Translations under genes and position numbers: made by a program
The notes under the pieces: generated by a model
Told to the model about the DNA's origin: nothing
The model's input: the letters and a program-made list of their open reading frames with translations, nothing else
The model's database searches: none
Assembly (NCBI RefSeq): GCF_900176465.1
Contig: NZ_FWXR01000012.1
Coordinates: 1 to 64,000, forward strand
Source of the DNA: Fulvimarina manganoxydans
Lineage (GTDB): Bacteria > Pseudomonadota > Alphaproteobacteria > Rhizobiales > Rhizobiaceae
Length of the DNA stretch: 64,000 nucleotides
Reading direction: 5' to 3'
In this document: one piece after another, positions 9,617-18,808 of the stretch
Layout: each line of letters starts with the position of its first letter
Numbering within the stretch: the stretch's first letter is position 1

Positions 9617-10474
9617 ATGCCGACGATAGCCTTTCTCGGATTGGGCGCCATGGGAAGCCGCATCGCGAAGAATCTTCTCGATGCGGATCACGATCTCATC
9701 GTCTGGAACCGCAGCGACGAGAAGACGAAACCACTGGTGGAGGCGGGCGCCAGACGGGTGGAAACGCCGCGCGAGGCCGGCGAGACAGCCGATATCGTCA
9801 TGGCGATGGTCGCCGATGACGAGGCCTCGCGTGCCGTCTGGCTCGATCCTGAAACCGGCGCGCTCGCCGGCATGGGAGCAGGCAAGACCGCCATCGAGAT
9901 CTCGACGCTCCAGCCCGGCTGGGTCGAGGAACTCGGCAAGGCAATGAAGGCGCAGGGCGTCGATCTTCTGGAAGCGCCGGTCTCCGGAACCCTGCCCCAG
10001 GCCGAGAATGCTGATCTCGTCTTCTTTCTCGGCGGGGATCGCTCCGTTGTCGAGAAGGCTGAGCCCTTCCTGAAATCGATCGGCAAGGCCTCGACCCATG
10101 TGGGCCAATGGGGTGACGGCGCGCGCGTGAAACTTGCCACCAACGCCATGCTCGGCATCCATGTGGCAGCCTGGGCCGAAATCCTCTCCATGCTGGACCG
10201 CTCACCAACGGACACGCAGACCGCCGTCGAGGCGATCTCCAAAACCTCCGTCTGGGCGCCGAATTTCGGCTATCTGACGAAGACGATGATCGACCGGAAC
10301 TTCGAGCCGAAATTCCCGATCGATCTGATCGAGAAGGATTTTCGCTATGCGATGGGCGTTGCCGGCGAGGCGGAGGCGCCGCTTATGCGTCAGGTCCATG
10401 AGACGATCGCACGGGCGATTTCAAAGGGCTATGGCAAGGACAATATGACGGCTCTGCGCAAGCTCTACGAATGA
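9617..10474 (+). CDS. NAD(P)-dependent beta-hydroxyacid dehydrogenase (HIBADH family)
   Basis: A 285-aa protein with a Rossmann N terminus (IAFLGLGAMGSRIAKNLL), the substrate-binding EAPVSGTLPQAENADL segment and the conserved catalytic Lys region KLATNAMLG (about 175). These mark the 3-hydroxyisobutyrate/tartronate-semialdehyde/glyoxylate reductase superfamily. The exact substrate cannot be told. AAGGGGA at 9604-9610 is a good ribosome site six bases before the ATG at 9617. A second, divergent paralogue is encoded on the other strand 0.5 kb downstream. Confidence 0.85.
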   Translation: MPTIAFLGLGAMGSRIAKNLLDADHDLIVWNRSDEKTKPLVEAGARRVETPREAGETADIVMAMVADDEASRAVWLDPETGALAGMGAGKTAIEISTLQPGWVEELGKAMKAQGVDLLEAPVSGTLPQAENADLVFFLGGDRSVVEKAEPFLKSIGKASTHVGQWGDGARVKLATNAMLGIHVAAWAEILSMLDRSPTDTQTAVEAISKTSVWAPNFGYLTKTMIDRNFEPKFPIDLIEKDFRYAMGVAGEAEAPLMRQVHETIARAISKGYGKDNMTALRKLYE

Positions 10475-10550
10475 AGGGGCCCTCGAAGACGAGCCCGCCC
10501 CTCGATCCGTCATCGGCATCGCGGGGGTGTCCGAGACCAAGTCCGCCGCC

Positions 10551-10850
10551 TTAGCCCGTCCTCGCGGCGGCATAGAGGCGCCGACACAACGCGCCCAGCA
10601 GCAAGAGAAGGCCAATCGCGGCAATCGGAAGGCCGATCGGCAGGGTCATCAGGCCCAACCATCCCAGAACCCCGAACTGGTAAAGCGTTTCGCCGATGTC
10701 GTAGCCCCAGAGCGGGCAAGGATGAATAGAGCCTTCGTTCACCTCGCAGCCGAGGCTCGCGCCGAGTGTGCCGGCGCCGATGGCCAAGGCGACAGGCGCA
10801 ATGCCGAACAGGAGCCCCCCAAGGGTGAGAAACAAGCCCAGCCTGATCAA
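10551..10850 (-). CDS. small integral membrane protein, unknown
   Basis: A 99-aa product starting at TTG (MIRLGLFLT) with two or three hydrophobic helices (about 3-30 and 60-90) around a short loop with two Cys (GCEVNEGSIHPCPLW). The paired cysteines in an extracytoplasmic loop could form a disulfide. No family is recognised. It is convergent with the upstream dehydrogenase gene. Confidence 0.5.
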   Translation of the reverse strand: MIRLGLFLTLGGLLFGIAPVALAIGAGTLGASLGCEVNEGSIHPCPLWGYDIGETLYQFGVLGWLGLMTLPIGLPIAAIGLLLLLGALCRRLYAAARTG

Positions 10851-10939
10851 CCCTGCAAAATCCCTTCCTGACCATCACGACGGGTCTGATACGGTGTCCG
10901 ACGGATAGTGCTCTCAAATCGGCAGCGGCAACGAGCTTC

Positions 10940-11830
10940 CTACGGTGCCATCTTCGCTTCGCGAAAAGCATCGCAGGCCTCCGGCATCATGCGGCGCCCA
11001 TGGCCGTTGTGGTTCAGCCATTCGAGCGCGGCGAGAATACCTTTCGCCGCCTCGTGGCGCGCTCCCGTCTCGGCCACAAGGCTCTGATAATAGTCGATAT
11101 CCTTGAGAGCATTGGCATTGGAAAAGCGCATGGCGGAAACGTCCTTCGACAAGATGAAGGGCGCCATCCGATCGAGCGCGGCGCCATAGCCCCCGCCCCG
11201 CTTCAGGCAATCGACGAGGACTTCCGCCGCGATGCCGCATTCGGCGGCGCAGGCCGCAGCTTCGGCGACGACGACCGCCGTTCCGAGCGAGACATAATTA
11301 TGGAGGAGTTTCAGCGTCTGCCCTGCCCCGACCGCTCCCGCATGGAAACGGTTTTCGGAAAATGTCGCGAGAAGAGGCGTCAGCGCCTCGATCACCTCCA
11401 AATCGCCGCCGATGAGGAGATTGAGCCGTCCGGCCTTGGCCTCCGCCGGCGTGCGGGTCATGGCGGCGTCGACGAAGCGGCAGCCCGTGGCTTCGATCCG
11501 CTCCGCGACACGGCGCGTCTCGCTCGGAATGCCCGTCGAGCAGTCGACGACGATGGTTCTCGGCCGAAGCTTTGCCACCAGATCGTCCTCGCCAGTGAGA
11601 ATCGCCTTGATCTCCCGACTGCCCGTCACGCAGAGAATGAGGATATCGATCTTCGAGACGAGGGTGGACGCATCGCTTTCGCGCTTTGCGCCCGCCTGAT
11701 CGAGATCGTCGGTCGACTGATTGCCTTCGTGATGAAGATAGAAAAGGGGCCATCCCGCCGCGACGATGTTGGAGGCAATGCCATGCCCCATCATCCCGAC
11801 CCCGATCATTCCGATGGTCTGCTTCGTCAT
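10940..11830 (-). CDS. NAD(P)-dependent 3-hydroxyisobutyrate dehydrogenase-like oxidoreductase
   Basis: A 296-aa member of the same superfamily as the gene at 9617, with Rossmann motif IGVGMMGHGIASNIV, the DAAMTRTPAEAKAGRLNLLI substrate region and the catalytic Lys in TLKLLHNYVSLG (about 172). It is divergent from the aldehyde dehydrogenase gene across 243 bases. Together they could oxidise a hydroxyacid and a semialdehyde in the same pathway, a combination seen in valine-type and glyoxylate metabolism. The substrate is not deducible. Confidence 0.85.
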   Translation of the reverse strand: MTKQTIGMIGVGMMGHGIASNIVAAGWPLFYLHHEGNQSTDDLDQAGAKRESDASTLVSKIDILILCVTGSREIKAILTGEDDLVAKLRPRTIVVDCSTGIPSETRRVAERIEATGCRFVDAAMTRTPAEAKAGRLNLLIGGDLEVIEALTPLLATFSENRFHAGAVGAGQTLKLLHNYVSLGTAVVVAEAAACAAECGIAAEVLVDCLKRGGGYGAALDRMAPFILSKDVSAMRFSNANALKDIDYYQSLVAETGARHEAAKGILAALEWLNHNGHGRRMMPEACDAFREAKMAP

Positions 11831-12073
11831 GTTTTTCCCTCCTCACCGGATGCCGTCCGAGCCGCGACATGGACGATCGCTTGGGTCGTTTCGTTGCGCC
11901 GCGCATCTGAATCGACGGCCATCGAACGACACGCCCGAGCGAATCGCGCCTCACGCTCCCGATGCGCGCGGATGCTATCCAATATGCCGACGGGACGATA
12001 ACAAAGCGCTCGAGACAACGGCCGGAGCGGGACGGTCCGGCCATCAGCCCGCCGCGACCCCATCGGAGGAAAG

Positions 12074-13528
12074 ATGACGATCCATTTCGGTTTCGAGCGC
12101 ACGAAACTCTTCATCGGCGGGGCTTGGTGCGACAGCGCCTCACACGAGACGATCGATGTGGAGGACCCTTCGACGGGGGAGCGCATCGGCCGGATCGCCC
12201 GAGGAACGGAACGGGATGTCGACGCGGCGGTGGCGGCGGCGCAAGCGGCCCTTATAGGCGAGTGGGGGGCGAAGAGCGCGACGGAGCGCGGCCGCATCCT
12301 CACCCGCCTCGGCGCGCTGGTTGAGGCAAATGTCGAGCGGCTCGCCGAGCTGGAGTCGCGCGATGTGGGCAAACCGCTCAACCAGGCACGGAACGACGCG
12401 AAGGCGCTCGCCCGCTATTTCGAATTCTACGGCGGCTCGGCCGACAAGGTCACCGGCGAGACGATCCCCTATCAAGAAGGCTCGACCGTCCTCACCTTGC
12501 GCGAGCCCCATGGCGTGACGGCCCATGTCATTCCCTGGAACTATCCCATGCAGATCCTCGGGCGTTCGGTCGGGGCGGCGCTCGCCATGGGCAATGCCTG
12601 CGTCCTGAAGCCTGCGGAAGATGCATCGCTCTCGGCCCTTGCCATCGCCGAACTCAGCCTCGAAGCCGGTCTGCCGGCCGGTGCCCTCAATATCGTCACC
12701 GGCTATGGCCATGATGTCGGCGCAGCGCTTTCCGCCCACCCCCATGTCCATCATGTCTCCTTCACCGGCTCGGTCGGGACAGGCCGCCGCATTCAGGAAG
12801 CGGCCGCCGCGAATGTCGTGCCCGTGACGCTGGAGCTCGGCGGAAAGTCGCCGCATATCGTGTTCGACGATTGCGATCTGGAAGCCGCATTGCCGACCCT
12901 TGTCGGCGCCTGCCTCCAGGCTGCCGGCCAGACCTGTTCCGCCGCCTCGCGCGTCCTCGTCCAGCGCGGTCTCTACACCGAAGTGAAAGAGCGTATGGCG
13001 GAGGTCTATCGCGGCCTCGTCGCCGGTCCTGCGAGCCAGTCCCGCGATCTCGGGCCTTTGGTCTCGGCCAAGCAGAAGCGGCTGGTGATCGAGTTCATCG
13101 CGAAGGGCCGCGAGGATTTGACCGTCGCCGCGGAAGGCTCGATCGCCGAGGATGCGCCCTCCGCCGGCCACTATGTTGCACCGATCCTCTTTGCCGACGT
13201 GCCGCCCGATCATCGCCTCGCCCAGGAGGAGATTTTCGGACCGGTCCAGGTTCTGATCCCCTTTGACGACGAGGCGGATGCGATCCGCATCGCCAATGGG
13301 ACCGAATACGGTCTCGTCGCCGGGGTCTGGACCGAGAATGGCGGGCGCCAGATGCGGCTTGCCCGCGCGCTCCATTGCGGCCAGGTCTTCATCAACAATT
13401 ACGGGGCCGGCGGTGGCGTCGAACTTCCCTTCGGCGGCGTCGGTAAATCAGGCCACGGCCGGGAAAAGGGCTTCGAGGCGCTTTACGGCTTTTCGCGGCT
13501 GAAGACGATCTCGATCAAGCACGGCTGA
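12074..13528 (+). CDS. aldehyde dehydrogenase family protein
   Basis: A 484-aa NAD(P)-dependent aldehyde dehydrogenase. The oxyanion Asn lies in VIPWNYPMQILG, the general base Glu in LELGGKSPHIVFDD (about 257) and the catalytic Cys in GQTCSAASRVLV (about 291). The C-terminal LPFGGVGKSGHGREKGFEA block is standard. AGGAAAG lies just before the ATG at 12074. It is probably cytoplasmic and converts a pathway semialdehyde or aldehyde to the acid. It opens the cluster that contains the TRAP transporter and acyl-CoA genes. Confidence 0.9.
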   Translation: MTIHFGFERTKLFIGGAWCDSASHETIDVEDPSTGERIGRIARGTERDVDAAVAAAQAALIGEWGAKSATERGRILTRLGALVEANVERLAELESRDVGKPLNQARNDAKALARYFEFYGGSADKVTGETIPYQEGSTVLTLREPHGVTAHVIPWNYPMQILGRSVGAALAMGNACVLKPAEDASLSALAIAELSLEAGLPAGALNIVTGYGHDVGAALSAHPHVHHVSFTGSVGTGRRIQEAAAANVVPVTLELGGKSPHIVFDDCDLEAALPTLVGACLQAAGQTCSAASRVLVQRGLYTEVKERMAEVYRGLVAGPASQSRDLGPLVSAKQKRLVIEFIAKGREDLTVAAEGSIAEDAPSAGHYVAPILFADVPPDHRLAQEEIFGPVQVLIPFDDEADAIRIANGTEYGLVAGVWTENGGRQMRLARALHCGQVFINNYGAGGGVELPFGGVGKSGHGREKGFEALYGFSRLKTISIKHG

Positions 13529-13564
13529 CCGCCGCCTCGCTCCTGCGCCCAACGCAATGGACGC

Positions 13565-14944
13565 TCACCGCCCGACGGTGCCGAGAAGATGGGAGAGCTC
13601 CGGGAAGCCCGCGATGATGGCAAGGCCGATCAAGGCGGTGAGGAGGAAAGGCAACGCCCCGATGGCGATCTTCTCCAACGACAGTCGCGTGATATTCGCC
13701 GCGACGAAGAGATTGATGCCGACCGGCGGAGTGAACAGGCCGATCGCCAGATTGATCATCAAGAGAACGCCGAACCAGACCGGATCCCATCCAAGCGTGC
13801 GAACGACGGGCAGGAAGATCGGCAGGGCGATGAACATGATGGTGATCGCGTCCATGAACATGCCGGCGATCAGGACGACGATCATGATGATCGCCAGGAT
13901 CACCCATTCATTGCTGGACAGACCGAGCAGCACCTCGGAATATTTGCCCACGAGATCGTCGACCGTGACCACCCAGCCGAACAGGCTGGCATAGGCAACG
14001 ACCAGCATGACGACCGCCGAAGAGGCCGCCGATTCCGTCAGCACCGTATAAAGATTGCGGATGGTGAGCGTGCGATAGACGAGTGCGCCGACGGCGAGCG
14101 CATAGACGGTCGCCACGATCGCCGCCTCGGTGGGGGTGAAGACGCCGGTATAGATGCCACCGAGAATGACCACCGGCGTCATGAGCCCCCAGAAGGCATC
14201 GCGGAAAGAGCGTGCCAGGCGCTGGAAATAGGGCAGGCCTTCATAAGGGGCCGGCGAAATCGCCTGAAGACCGGTCACCGCTTTCGCATCGGGCGGCACC
14301 GGCGCCCCTTCCGGGATCGAGGCGCCGGACACGGAGGCCGTAAGCGGCTTCGTGCGCTTGGCGAAGGGAAGCGTCGCGAGCATCAGCACACCCATGATCA
14401 AGCCCGGCACGATGGCAGACAGAAAGAGCTGGGCGATCGAGGTCTCGGCGATGACGCCATAGATGACGAGGCCGATCGAAGGCGGAATGACGATGGAAAG
14501 CGCAGCGCCCGTGCAGACCAGCGCCGCGGCGAAGGGCCTTGGATAGCCGTCCTCCGCCATACCCTTGATGATCAGCGGACCGATCGCTGCGACCGAGGCC
14601 GGCCCCGATCCCGACACCGCGCCCCAGAACAGGCAGACCACCGTGCCGACGACGCCCATGCCGCCAGGGAGCGAGCCGATCAGCACGCGAAAGAAGCCGA
14701 TCATCCGTTCGGCGATGCCAACGACGCCCATCAGCGTGCCGGCAAGGATGAAGAAGGGGATGGCGAGGAGCGAGAATTTGGCGATGCCGGCCGATAGGAG
14801 ATCGCCGACGAGATCGAGGCCGAAGCCGATCTGCCACATGGCTAGAAGCGCCGAACAGCCAAGTGCAAAAGCGACCGGAACGCGCAGGGCGAGAAGCACG
14901 AAGAAGGAGATGATCATCATCGTGCCGGGATCGAGATCAAGCAC
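13565..14944 (-). CDS. dctM: TRAP transporter large permease (DctM)
   Basis: A 459-aa polytopic membrane protein of the DctM/SiaM type, the ion-coupled channel subunit of TRAP transporters. It has about 12 hydrophobic helices, including the family segment FFILAGTLMGVVGIAERM and the SGSGPASVAAIGPL loop. A polar insertion of about 40 residues near the middle (around 200-240) is longer than usual. Its start overlaps the end of dctQ by eight bases, so the two are translationally coupled. Confidence 0.92.
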   Translation of the reverse strand: MLDLDPGTMMIISFFVLLALRVPVAFALGCSALLAMWQIGFGLDLVGDLLSAGIAKFSLLAIPFFILAGTLMGVVGIAERMIGFFRVLIGSLPGGMGVVGTVVCLFWGAVSGSGPASVAAIGPLIIKGMAEDGYPRPFAAALVCTGAALSIVIPPSIGLVIYGVIAETSIAQLFLSAIVPGLIMGVLMLATLPFAKRTKPLTASVSGASIPEGAPVPPDAKAVTGLQAISPAPYEGLPYFQRLARSFRDAFWGLMTPVVILGGIYTGVFTPTEAAIVATVYALAVGALVYRTLTIRNLYTVLTESAASSAVVMLVVAYASLFGWVVTVDDLVGKYSEVLLGLSSNEWVILAIIMIVVLIAGMFMDAITIMFIALPIFLPVVRTLGWDPVWFGVLLMINLAIGLFTPPVGINLFVAANITRLSLEKIAIGALPFLLTALIGLAIIAGFPELSHLLGTVGR

Positions 14945-15410
14945 GGTCGCCCCCTTCCCGAAAATCGCCGATCATGGACTGGATGAGACGCAAGGCGATC
15001 AGAAGGAAGCCGAGGGGAACCCCGAGCGAATAGTACCAGGCCGGAAGGCCGAGGCCGGGAGACGTGACGCCGCTGACGTACTGATTGAAGAGCAGATCAG
15101 CCGAATACCAGGCCGACAAGACGAGAAGGCCGACCGAAAGCGCCGTCGCAAAGAGAATGACGGCCTTGCGCGCCCCCTCGGGCAGAATATCGGACAGGAG
15201 CGTGACGGCCAGATGCTCACCGCGCCGGGCCGCGATCGCCGCGCCGAAAACGGTCATCAACAAAAAACCGTTGAGAAGCACCTCCTGCGTTGAAGCGAAG
15301 GAGTAGCTCGTCAGATAGCGGACCACCACATTGGCGAAGCCGAGGACCGTCATCACGATGAAGATGACGGCGCAGACGATCTTCTCGAAATCATCGAGGA
15401 GAAAGCGCAT
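14937..15410 (-). CDS. dctQ: TRAP transporter small permease (DctQ)
   Basis: A 157-aa membrane protein with four helices, matching the DctQ subunit that pairs with DctM. The segment ARRGEHLAVTLLSDILPEGA between helices 2 and 3 is typical. It is encoded between dctP and dctM in the standard P-Q-M order. A strong hairpin separates it from dctP upstream. Confidence 0.9.
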   Translation of the reverse strand: MRFLLDDFEKIVCAVIFIVMTVLGFANVVVRYLTSYSFASTQEVLLNGFLLMTVFGAAIAARRGEHLAVTLLSDILPEGARKAVILFATALSVGLLVLSAWYSADLLFNQYVSGVTSPGLGLPAWYYSLGVPLGFLLIALRLIQSMIGDFREGGDRA

Positions 15411-15471
15411 GGGGTCTTGGTCCTTGTGGAAATGCCGTGACGAGGGGGCTGCGCCTGCCGCAACCGGTCAG

Positions 15472-15520
15472 AAAAGGCCCGAAACGCCCGACCGGCGAAC
15501 CGGCCGGGCTTTCGGGTTTT
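15472..15520 (-). terminator. intercistronic hairpin between dctP and dctQ
   Basis: Just downstream of the dctP stop, read on the minus strand, arms CCCGAAAGCCCGGCCGG and CCGGTCGGGCGTTTCGGG pair around TTCG, followed by CTTTTC. A GC-rich stem with a T-rich tail is the shape of an intrinsic terminator or attenuator. Because dctQM lie 60 bases further on, it probably lets the binding protein be made in excess over the membrane subunits. Confidence 0.65.
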
Positions 15521-15527
15521 GCTCGCC

Positions 15528-16550
15528 TCAGTTCGACGAGGCGGCGTCCTTGCCGCCTTTTTCCTCGGCGATCGTCGTCTCGAAGACGGAGACGAGATCG
15601 GGACCAATGCGCTCGGCCCATTTGTCATAGGCCGGCTTGGTGGCCTGGCGGAAGGCGTCGATCTCGGCGTCCGAGGGCACAAAGACCTCCATGCCCTGTT
15701 CCTTCAGGAAGTCGACACCGCTCGCGGTTCCCTCGCGGGTGATTTCCTTCTGATAGGCCATCGCCTCTTCGGCGGCGGCGCGAATCTGCTCGCGCTTCTC
15801 TTCGTCCCAGCTGTCCCAGAGCTTCTGGCTGACGCCGATGAAGATCGGATCGTAGGAATAGTGCCAGGTGGTGATGTATTTCTGGGCCTCGTAGACGCGC
15901 AAGGGGACGATCACGGCGCCGATCGGGTTTTCCTGGCCGTCGACGACGCCTTGCTGGAGCGCGGAGAAGGTCTCGGTCCACTGCATCTGCTGAGGATTGG
16001 CGCCGAGAGCCTCCATCACGTCGATATACATCGGGCCGGCGACACGCATCTTCAGGCCCTTCATATCCTCGGGCGACTTGATCGGGCGAACATTGTTGGT
16101 GACCTCGCGAAAGCCGTTCTCGCCCCATGCCAGAACCACGATCCCGTGACCGGCCATGATCTCGGTCATCTTCTCGCCGGGCGCGCCGTCGACCGTGGCG
16201 TCCACCTCGTCGTAATTGCCATAGAGATAGGGCAGCGAGAACACCGCCATTTCCGGCACGAGCGGCGTGACATTGATGGCCGAGGTCATGACGAAGTCGA
16301 GCGCACCGCGTCCGACCATCTCGGCCTGCTTCATCTGATCGCCGCCGGTGAGCTGGGCCATTGGGAAGACGCGAACGTCCGTTTCGCCGCCGGTTTTCTC
16401 CTGGACGAGCTCGTTGAACTTTTCTCCGCCCTTGTGCCAGGTCGAGGTGTCGCCGGTGTTGTGCGACAGGCGCAAGGTCTCGGCCCCGGCCGCGCCGTGA
16501 AGCGCGATGAGGGCGATTGCGGTGGCGGCGGCGAAGCGCTTCAGGCTCAT
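15528..16550 (-). CDS. dctP: TRAP transporter substrate-binding protein (DctP)
   Basis: A 340-aa periplasmic binding protein with a Sec signal peptide ending at about residue 22 (LHGAAGA). The DctP fold is recognised by LRLSHNTGDTSTWHKGGEKF at the N terminus, the RxAGPMYIDVMEALGANP region that carries the carboxylate-binding Arg (KMRVAGP), and the NPIGAVIVPLRVYEAQKY block. It should capture a carboxylate and hand it to DctQM. The likely regulator, an IclR protein, is divergently encoded. Confidence 0.92.
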   Translation of the reverse strand: MSLKRFAAATAIALIALHGAAGAETLRLSHNTGDTSTWHKGGEKFNELVQEKTGGETDVRVFPMAQLTGGDQMKQAEMVGRGALDFVMTSAINVTPLVPEMAVFSLPYLYGNYDEVDATVDGAPGEKMTEIMAGHGIVVLAWGENGFREVTNNVRPIKSPEDMKGLKMRVAGPMYIDVMEALGANPQQMQWTETFSALQQGVVDGQENPIGAVIVPLRVYEAQKYITTWHYSYDPIFIGVSQKLWDSWDEEKREQIRAAAEEAMAYQKEITREGTASGVDFLKEQGMEVFVPSDAEIDAFRQATKPAYDKWAERIGPDLVSVFETTIAEEKGGKDAASSN

Positions 16551-16605
16551 GGATTCTCCTCCCAGTCATTGTGCGCCGCAGCACTCATTCTCCCGATCCA
16601 TCCAT

Positions 16606-16642
16606 ATTATGGACGTCAAATACAGCGGCTTGACGCCATAAT
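16606..16642. promoter_or_regulatory. inverted repeat between dctP and iclR, candidate IclR operator
   Basis: ATTATGGACGTCAA (16606-16619) and TTGACGCCATAAT (16630-16642) form an inverted repeat with one extra base in the left arm and a 10-base gap; CCATATTATGG within it is itself palindromic. It lies in the divergent intergenic region, 50-110 bases from both start codons, where an IclR-type regulator would bind. Binding by the adjacent regulator is inference. Confidence 0.5.
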
Positions 16643-16715
16643 GTCAGCGAAAAAAGGATTTGCAACCCTCCTAATGCTTGTTATCGTCTGAGACACGAAT
16701 AAAGAGGTCCACGAT

Positions 16716-17642
16716 ATGGACGCCTATGAGGCGAGCAGAGATACAGGCGAAGGCGGCGGCGCGCAGAGCGTCGACCGGGCCTTGTCGCTTCTGTCCTTCG
16801 TCAGCCGCTTCGGCGACGAAGGGGTCTCGATCGCCGTCATCGTCACCGAGACCGGCCTCAGCCGCCCGACGGTCCGGCGCCTGCTCCTGGCCCTGATCCG
16901 CGCCAATCTCGTCGAACAGGACGAGACGAGCCGGCGCTATTTTCTCGGCGAGGAAGCCTTCGTGCTCGGCATTCTCGCCTCCCGCCGCTACGGCATCCAG
17001 GATGCGGCGATCGAGAGCCTTTCGGCGCTTTCGGCAGCAAGCGGCGATACGAGCTTTCTGTGCGTGCGCCGGGGCGTCTATGCGGTCTGCACCTGGCGCG
17101 AAGAGGGCAGCTATCCGATCCGCACCCACGCGCTCGACGTCGGCCAGCGCCACCCCTTGGGCGTCGGCGCGGGCTCCATGGCGCTTCTCGCCGCCATGCC
17201 CGACGACGAGATCGAGACGGTGATCGAGGCCAATGCCGCGATCCTCGCCAGCGCCTATCCGGGCTATGACCGCGAACAGCTCTGGGCCGACATCGCCTTC
17301 ACCCGCGAGCATGGCTGGTCGCTCAATCCCGGCCGCGTCATCCCCAATTCCTGGGCAATCGGCTGTGCCATCGCCTATCCGAATGGCCGTGTGGCCGGCG
17401 CGATCTCGATCTCGGCCATCGACAGCCGCCTGCGCGAGGCCCGCCAGCTCGAACTCGCCGGCCTGATGCTGGGCGAGGCGCGGCGCATCGAAAAGCGTCT
17501 CGCCGATCTCTTCGATGCCGCGAGCGCGGCGCGCAAATCCACGAAAAGCACTGGCGGCGACGGCCATGAGCCGGCCGGCGGGCGCCCGGCAAGACGCGGC
17601 GCCCGCACGGGCGAAGCCGCCACCATGGGAGGAACAAGATGA
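16716..17642 (+). CDS. IclR family transcriptional regulator
   Basis: A 308-aa protein with an N-terminal winged helix-turn-helix (about residues 15-75, GVSIAVIVTETGLSRPTVRR) and the IclR effector-binding domain (about 85-260), including the GVGAGSMALLAAMPDDEIE loop. The last 40 residues are a basic disordered tail. It is divergent from the TRAP operon and overlaps the following thiolase gene (ATGA), so it probably controls the transport and degradation genes in response to the substrate. Confidence 0.9.
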   Translation: MDAYEASRDTGEGGGAQSVDRALSLLSFVSRFGDEGVSIAVIVTETGLSRPTVRRLLLALIRANLVEQDETSRRYFLGEEAFVLGILASRRYGIQDAAIESLSALSAASGDTSFLCVRRGVYAVCTWREEGSYPIRTHALDVGQRHPLGVGAGSMALLAAMPDDEIETVIEANAAILASAYPGYDREQLWADIAFTREHGWSLNPGRVIPNSWAIGCAIAYPNGRVAGAISISAIDSRLREARQLELAGLMLGEARRIEKRLADLFDAASAARKSTKSTGGDGHEPAGGRPARRGARTGEAATMGGTR

Positions 17643-18808
17643 CCAAGGCACGGATGGTGGGCTGGGCCCACAGCCCCTTCGGCAAGCGTGAGGCACCCGA
17701 CACGAAGGCACTGATGGCCGAGGTCGCAAAGCCTGCCCTCGACCATGCGGGGCTCGGGGCCAACCAGGTCGACGGCGTCTTTGTCGGCGTCCTCAATGGC
17801 GGCTTTTCCAAACAGGACTTTCAGGCCGCCCTCGTCGGCATGGCTGAGGATGGGCTGGCGATGGTGCCGGCGGTCCGCATGGAAAATGCCTGCGCCACCG
17901 GCTCGGCCGCCCTTTACTCGGCGATCGACTTCATCGAGGCCGGACGCGGCCGCGTCGCTCTCGTCGTCGGCGCCGAGAAGATGACCGGCCTGCCGACCGC
18001 CGAGACCGGCGACATTCTCCTCAGCGCGAGCTATCGCGAGGAGGAGGCCAATGTCGAAGGCGGCTTTGCTGGCCTCTTCGGGCGCATTGCGCAAGGCTAT
18101 TTCCAGCGCTTCGGCGACCGCTCCGAAGAGCTGGCGATGATCGCCGCCAAGAACCACGCCAACGGCATGGCCAATCCTTATGCCCATATGCGCCGGGATT
18201 TCGGCGTCGAATTCTGCAACACCGTCTCGGACAAGAATCCTTATGTCGCCGCGCCCCTGCGGCGGACCGACTGCTCGCTGATCTCCGACGGGGCGGCTGC
18301 GATCGTTCTCGCCGACGAGGAGATCGCGGCCGATCTCGAACGCGCTATCGCCTTCCGCGCCCGGGCCCATGTCAACGACGTGTTGGCGCTGTCGCGGCGC
18401 GATCCAAGCGAATTCGCCGGCCCGCGCGAGGCTTGGAAACGGGCGCTCGCCGCCTCCGGTCTCACCCTTGACGATCTCGACATGGTCGAGACCCATGACT
18501 GCTTCACCATCGCCGAGCTCATCCAGTATGAGGCGATGGGCCTGGCGGCACGCGGCGAAGGCTACAAGGTCGTGCGCGAGGGCATCAATCGGAAGGATGG
18601 CAAACTGCCGATCAATCCCTCCGGCGGGCTGAAGTCGAAGGGCCATCCGATCGGCGCGACGGGGGTCTCCATGCATGTCATGGCCGCCATGCAGCTCATG
18701 GGCGAGGCCGGCGACATGCAGATCGAGAACACGTGCCTTGCCGGCGTCTTCAATATGGGCGGCGCCGCCGTCGCCAATTACGTCTCGATCCTGGAGCGCG
18801 CCAATTGA
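17639..18808 (+). CDS. thiolase family protein (acetyl-CoA acetyltransferase, SCPx-like)
   Basis: A 389-aa thiolase-fold protein. The acyl-accepting Cys lies in RMENACATGSAALYSAIDF (about 86) and the His in GLKSKGHPIGATGVSMHVM (about 340). The terminal NTCLAGVFNMGGAAV lacks the standard CxG pattern, as in SCP2/SCPx-like thiolases. It would cleave a 3-oxoacyl-CoA or condense acyl-CoAs. It is coupled to iclR upstream (ATGA) and to the ligase downstream (TTGA), so it is in the same operon. Confidence 0.88.
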   Translation: MTKARMVGWAHSPFGKREAPDTKALMAEVAKPALDHAGLGANQVDGVFVGVLNGGFSKQDFQAALVGMAEDGLAMVPAVRMENACATGSAALYSAIDFIEAGRGRVALVVGAEKMTGLPTAETGDILLSASYREEEANVEGGFAGLFGRIAQGYFQRFGDRSEELAMIAAKNHANGMANPYAHMRRDFGVEFCNTVSDKNPYVAAPLRRTDCSLISDGAAAIVLADEEIAADLERAIAFRARAHVNDVLALSRRDPSEFAGPREAWKRALAASGLTLDDLDMVETHDCFTIAELIQYEAMGLAARGEGYKVVREGINRKDGKLPINPSGGLKSKGHPIGATGVSMHVMAAMQLMGEAGDMQIENTCLAGVFNMGGAAVANYVSILERAN

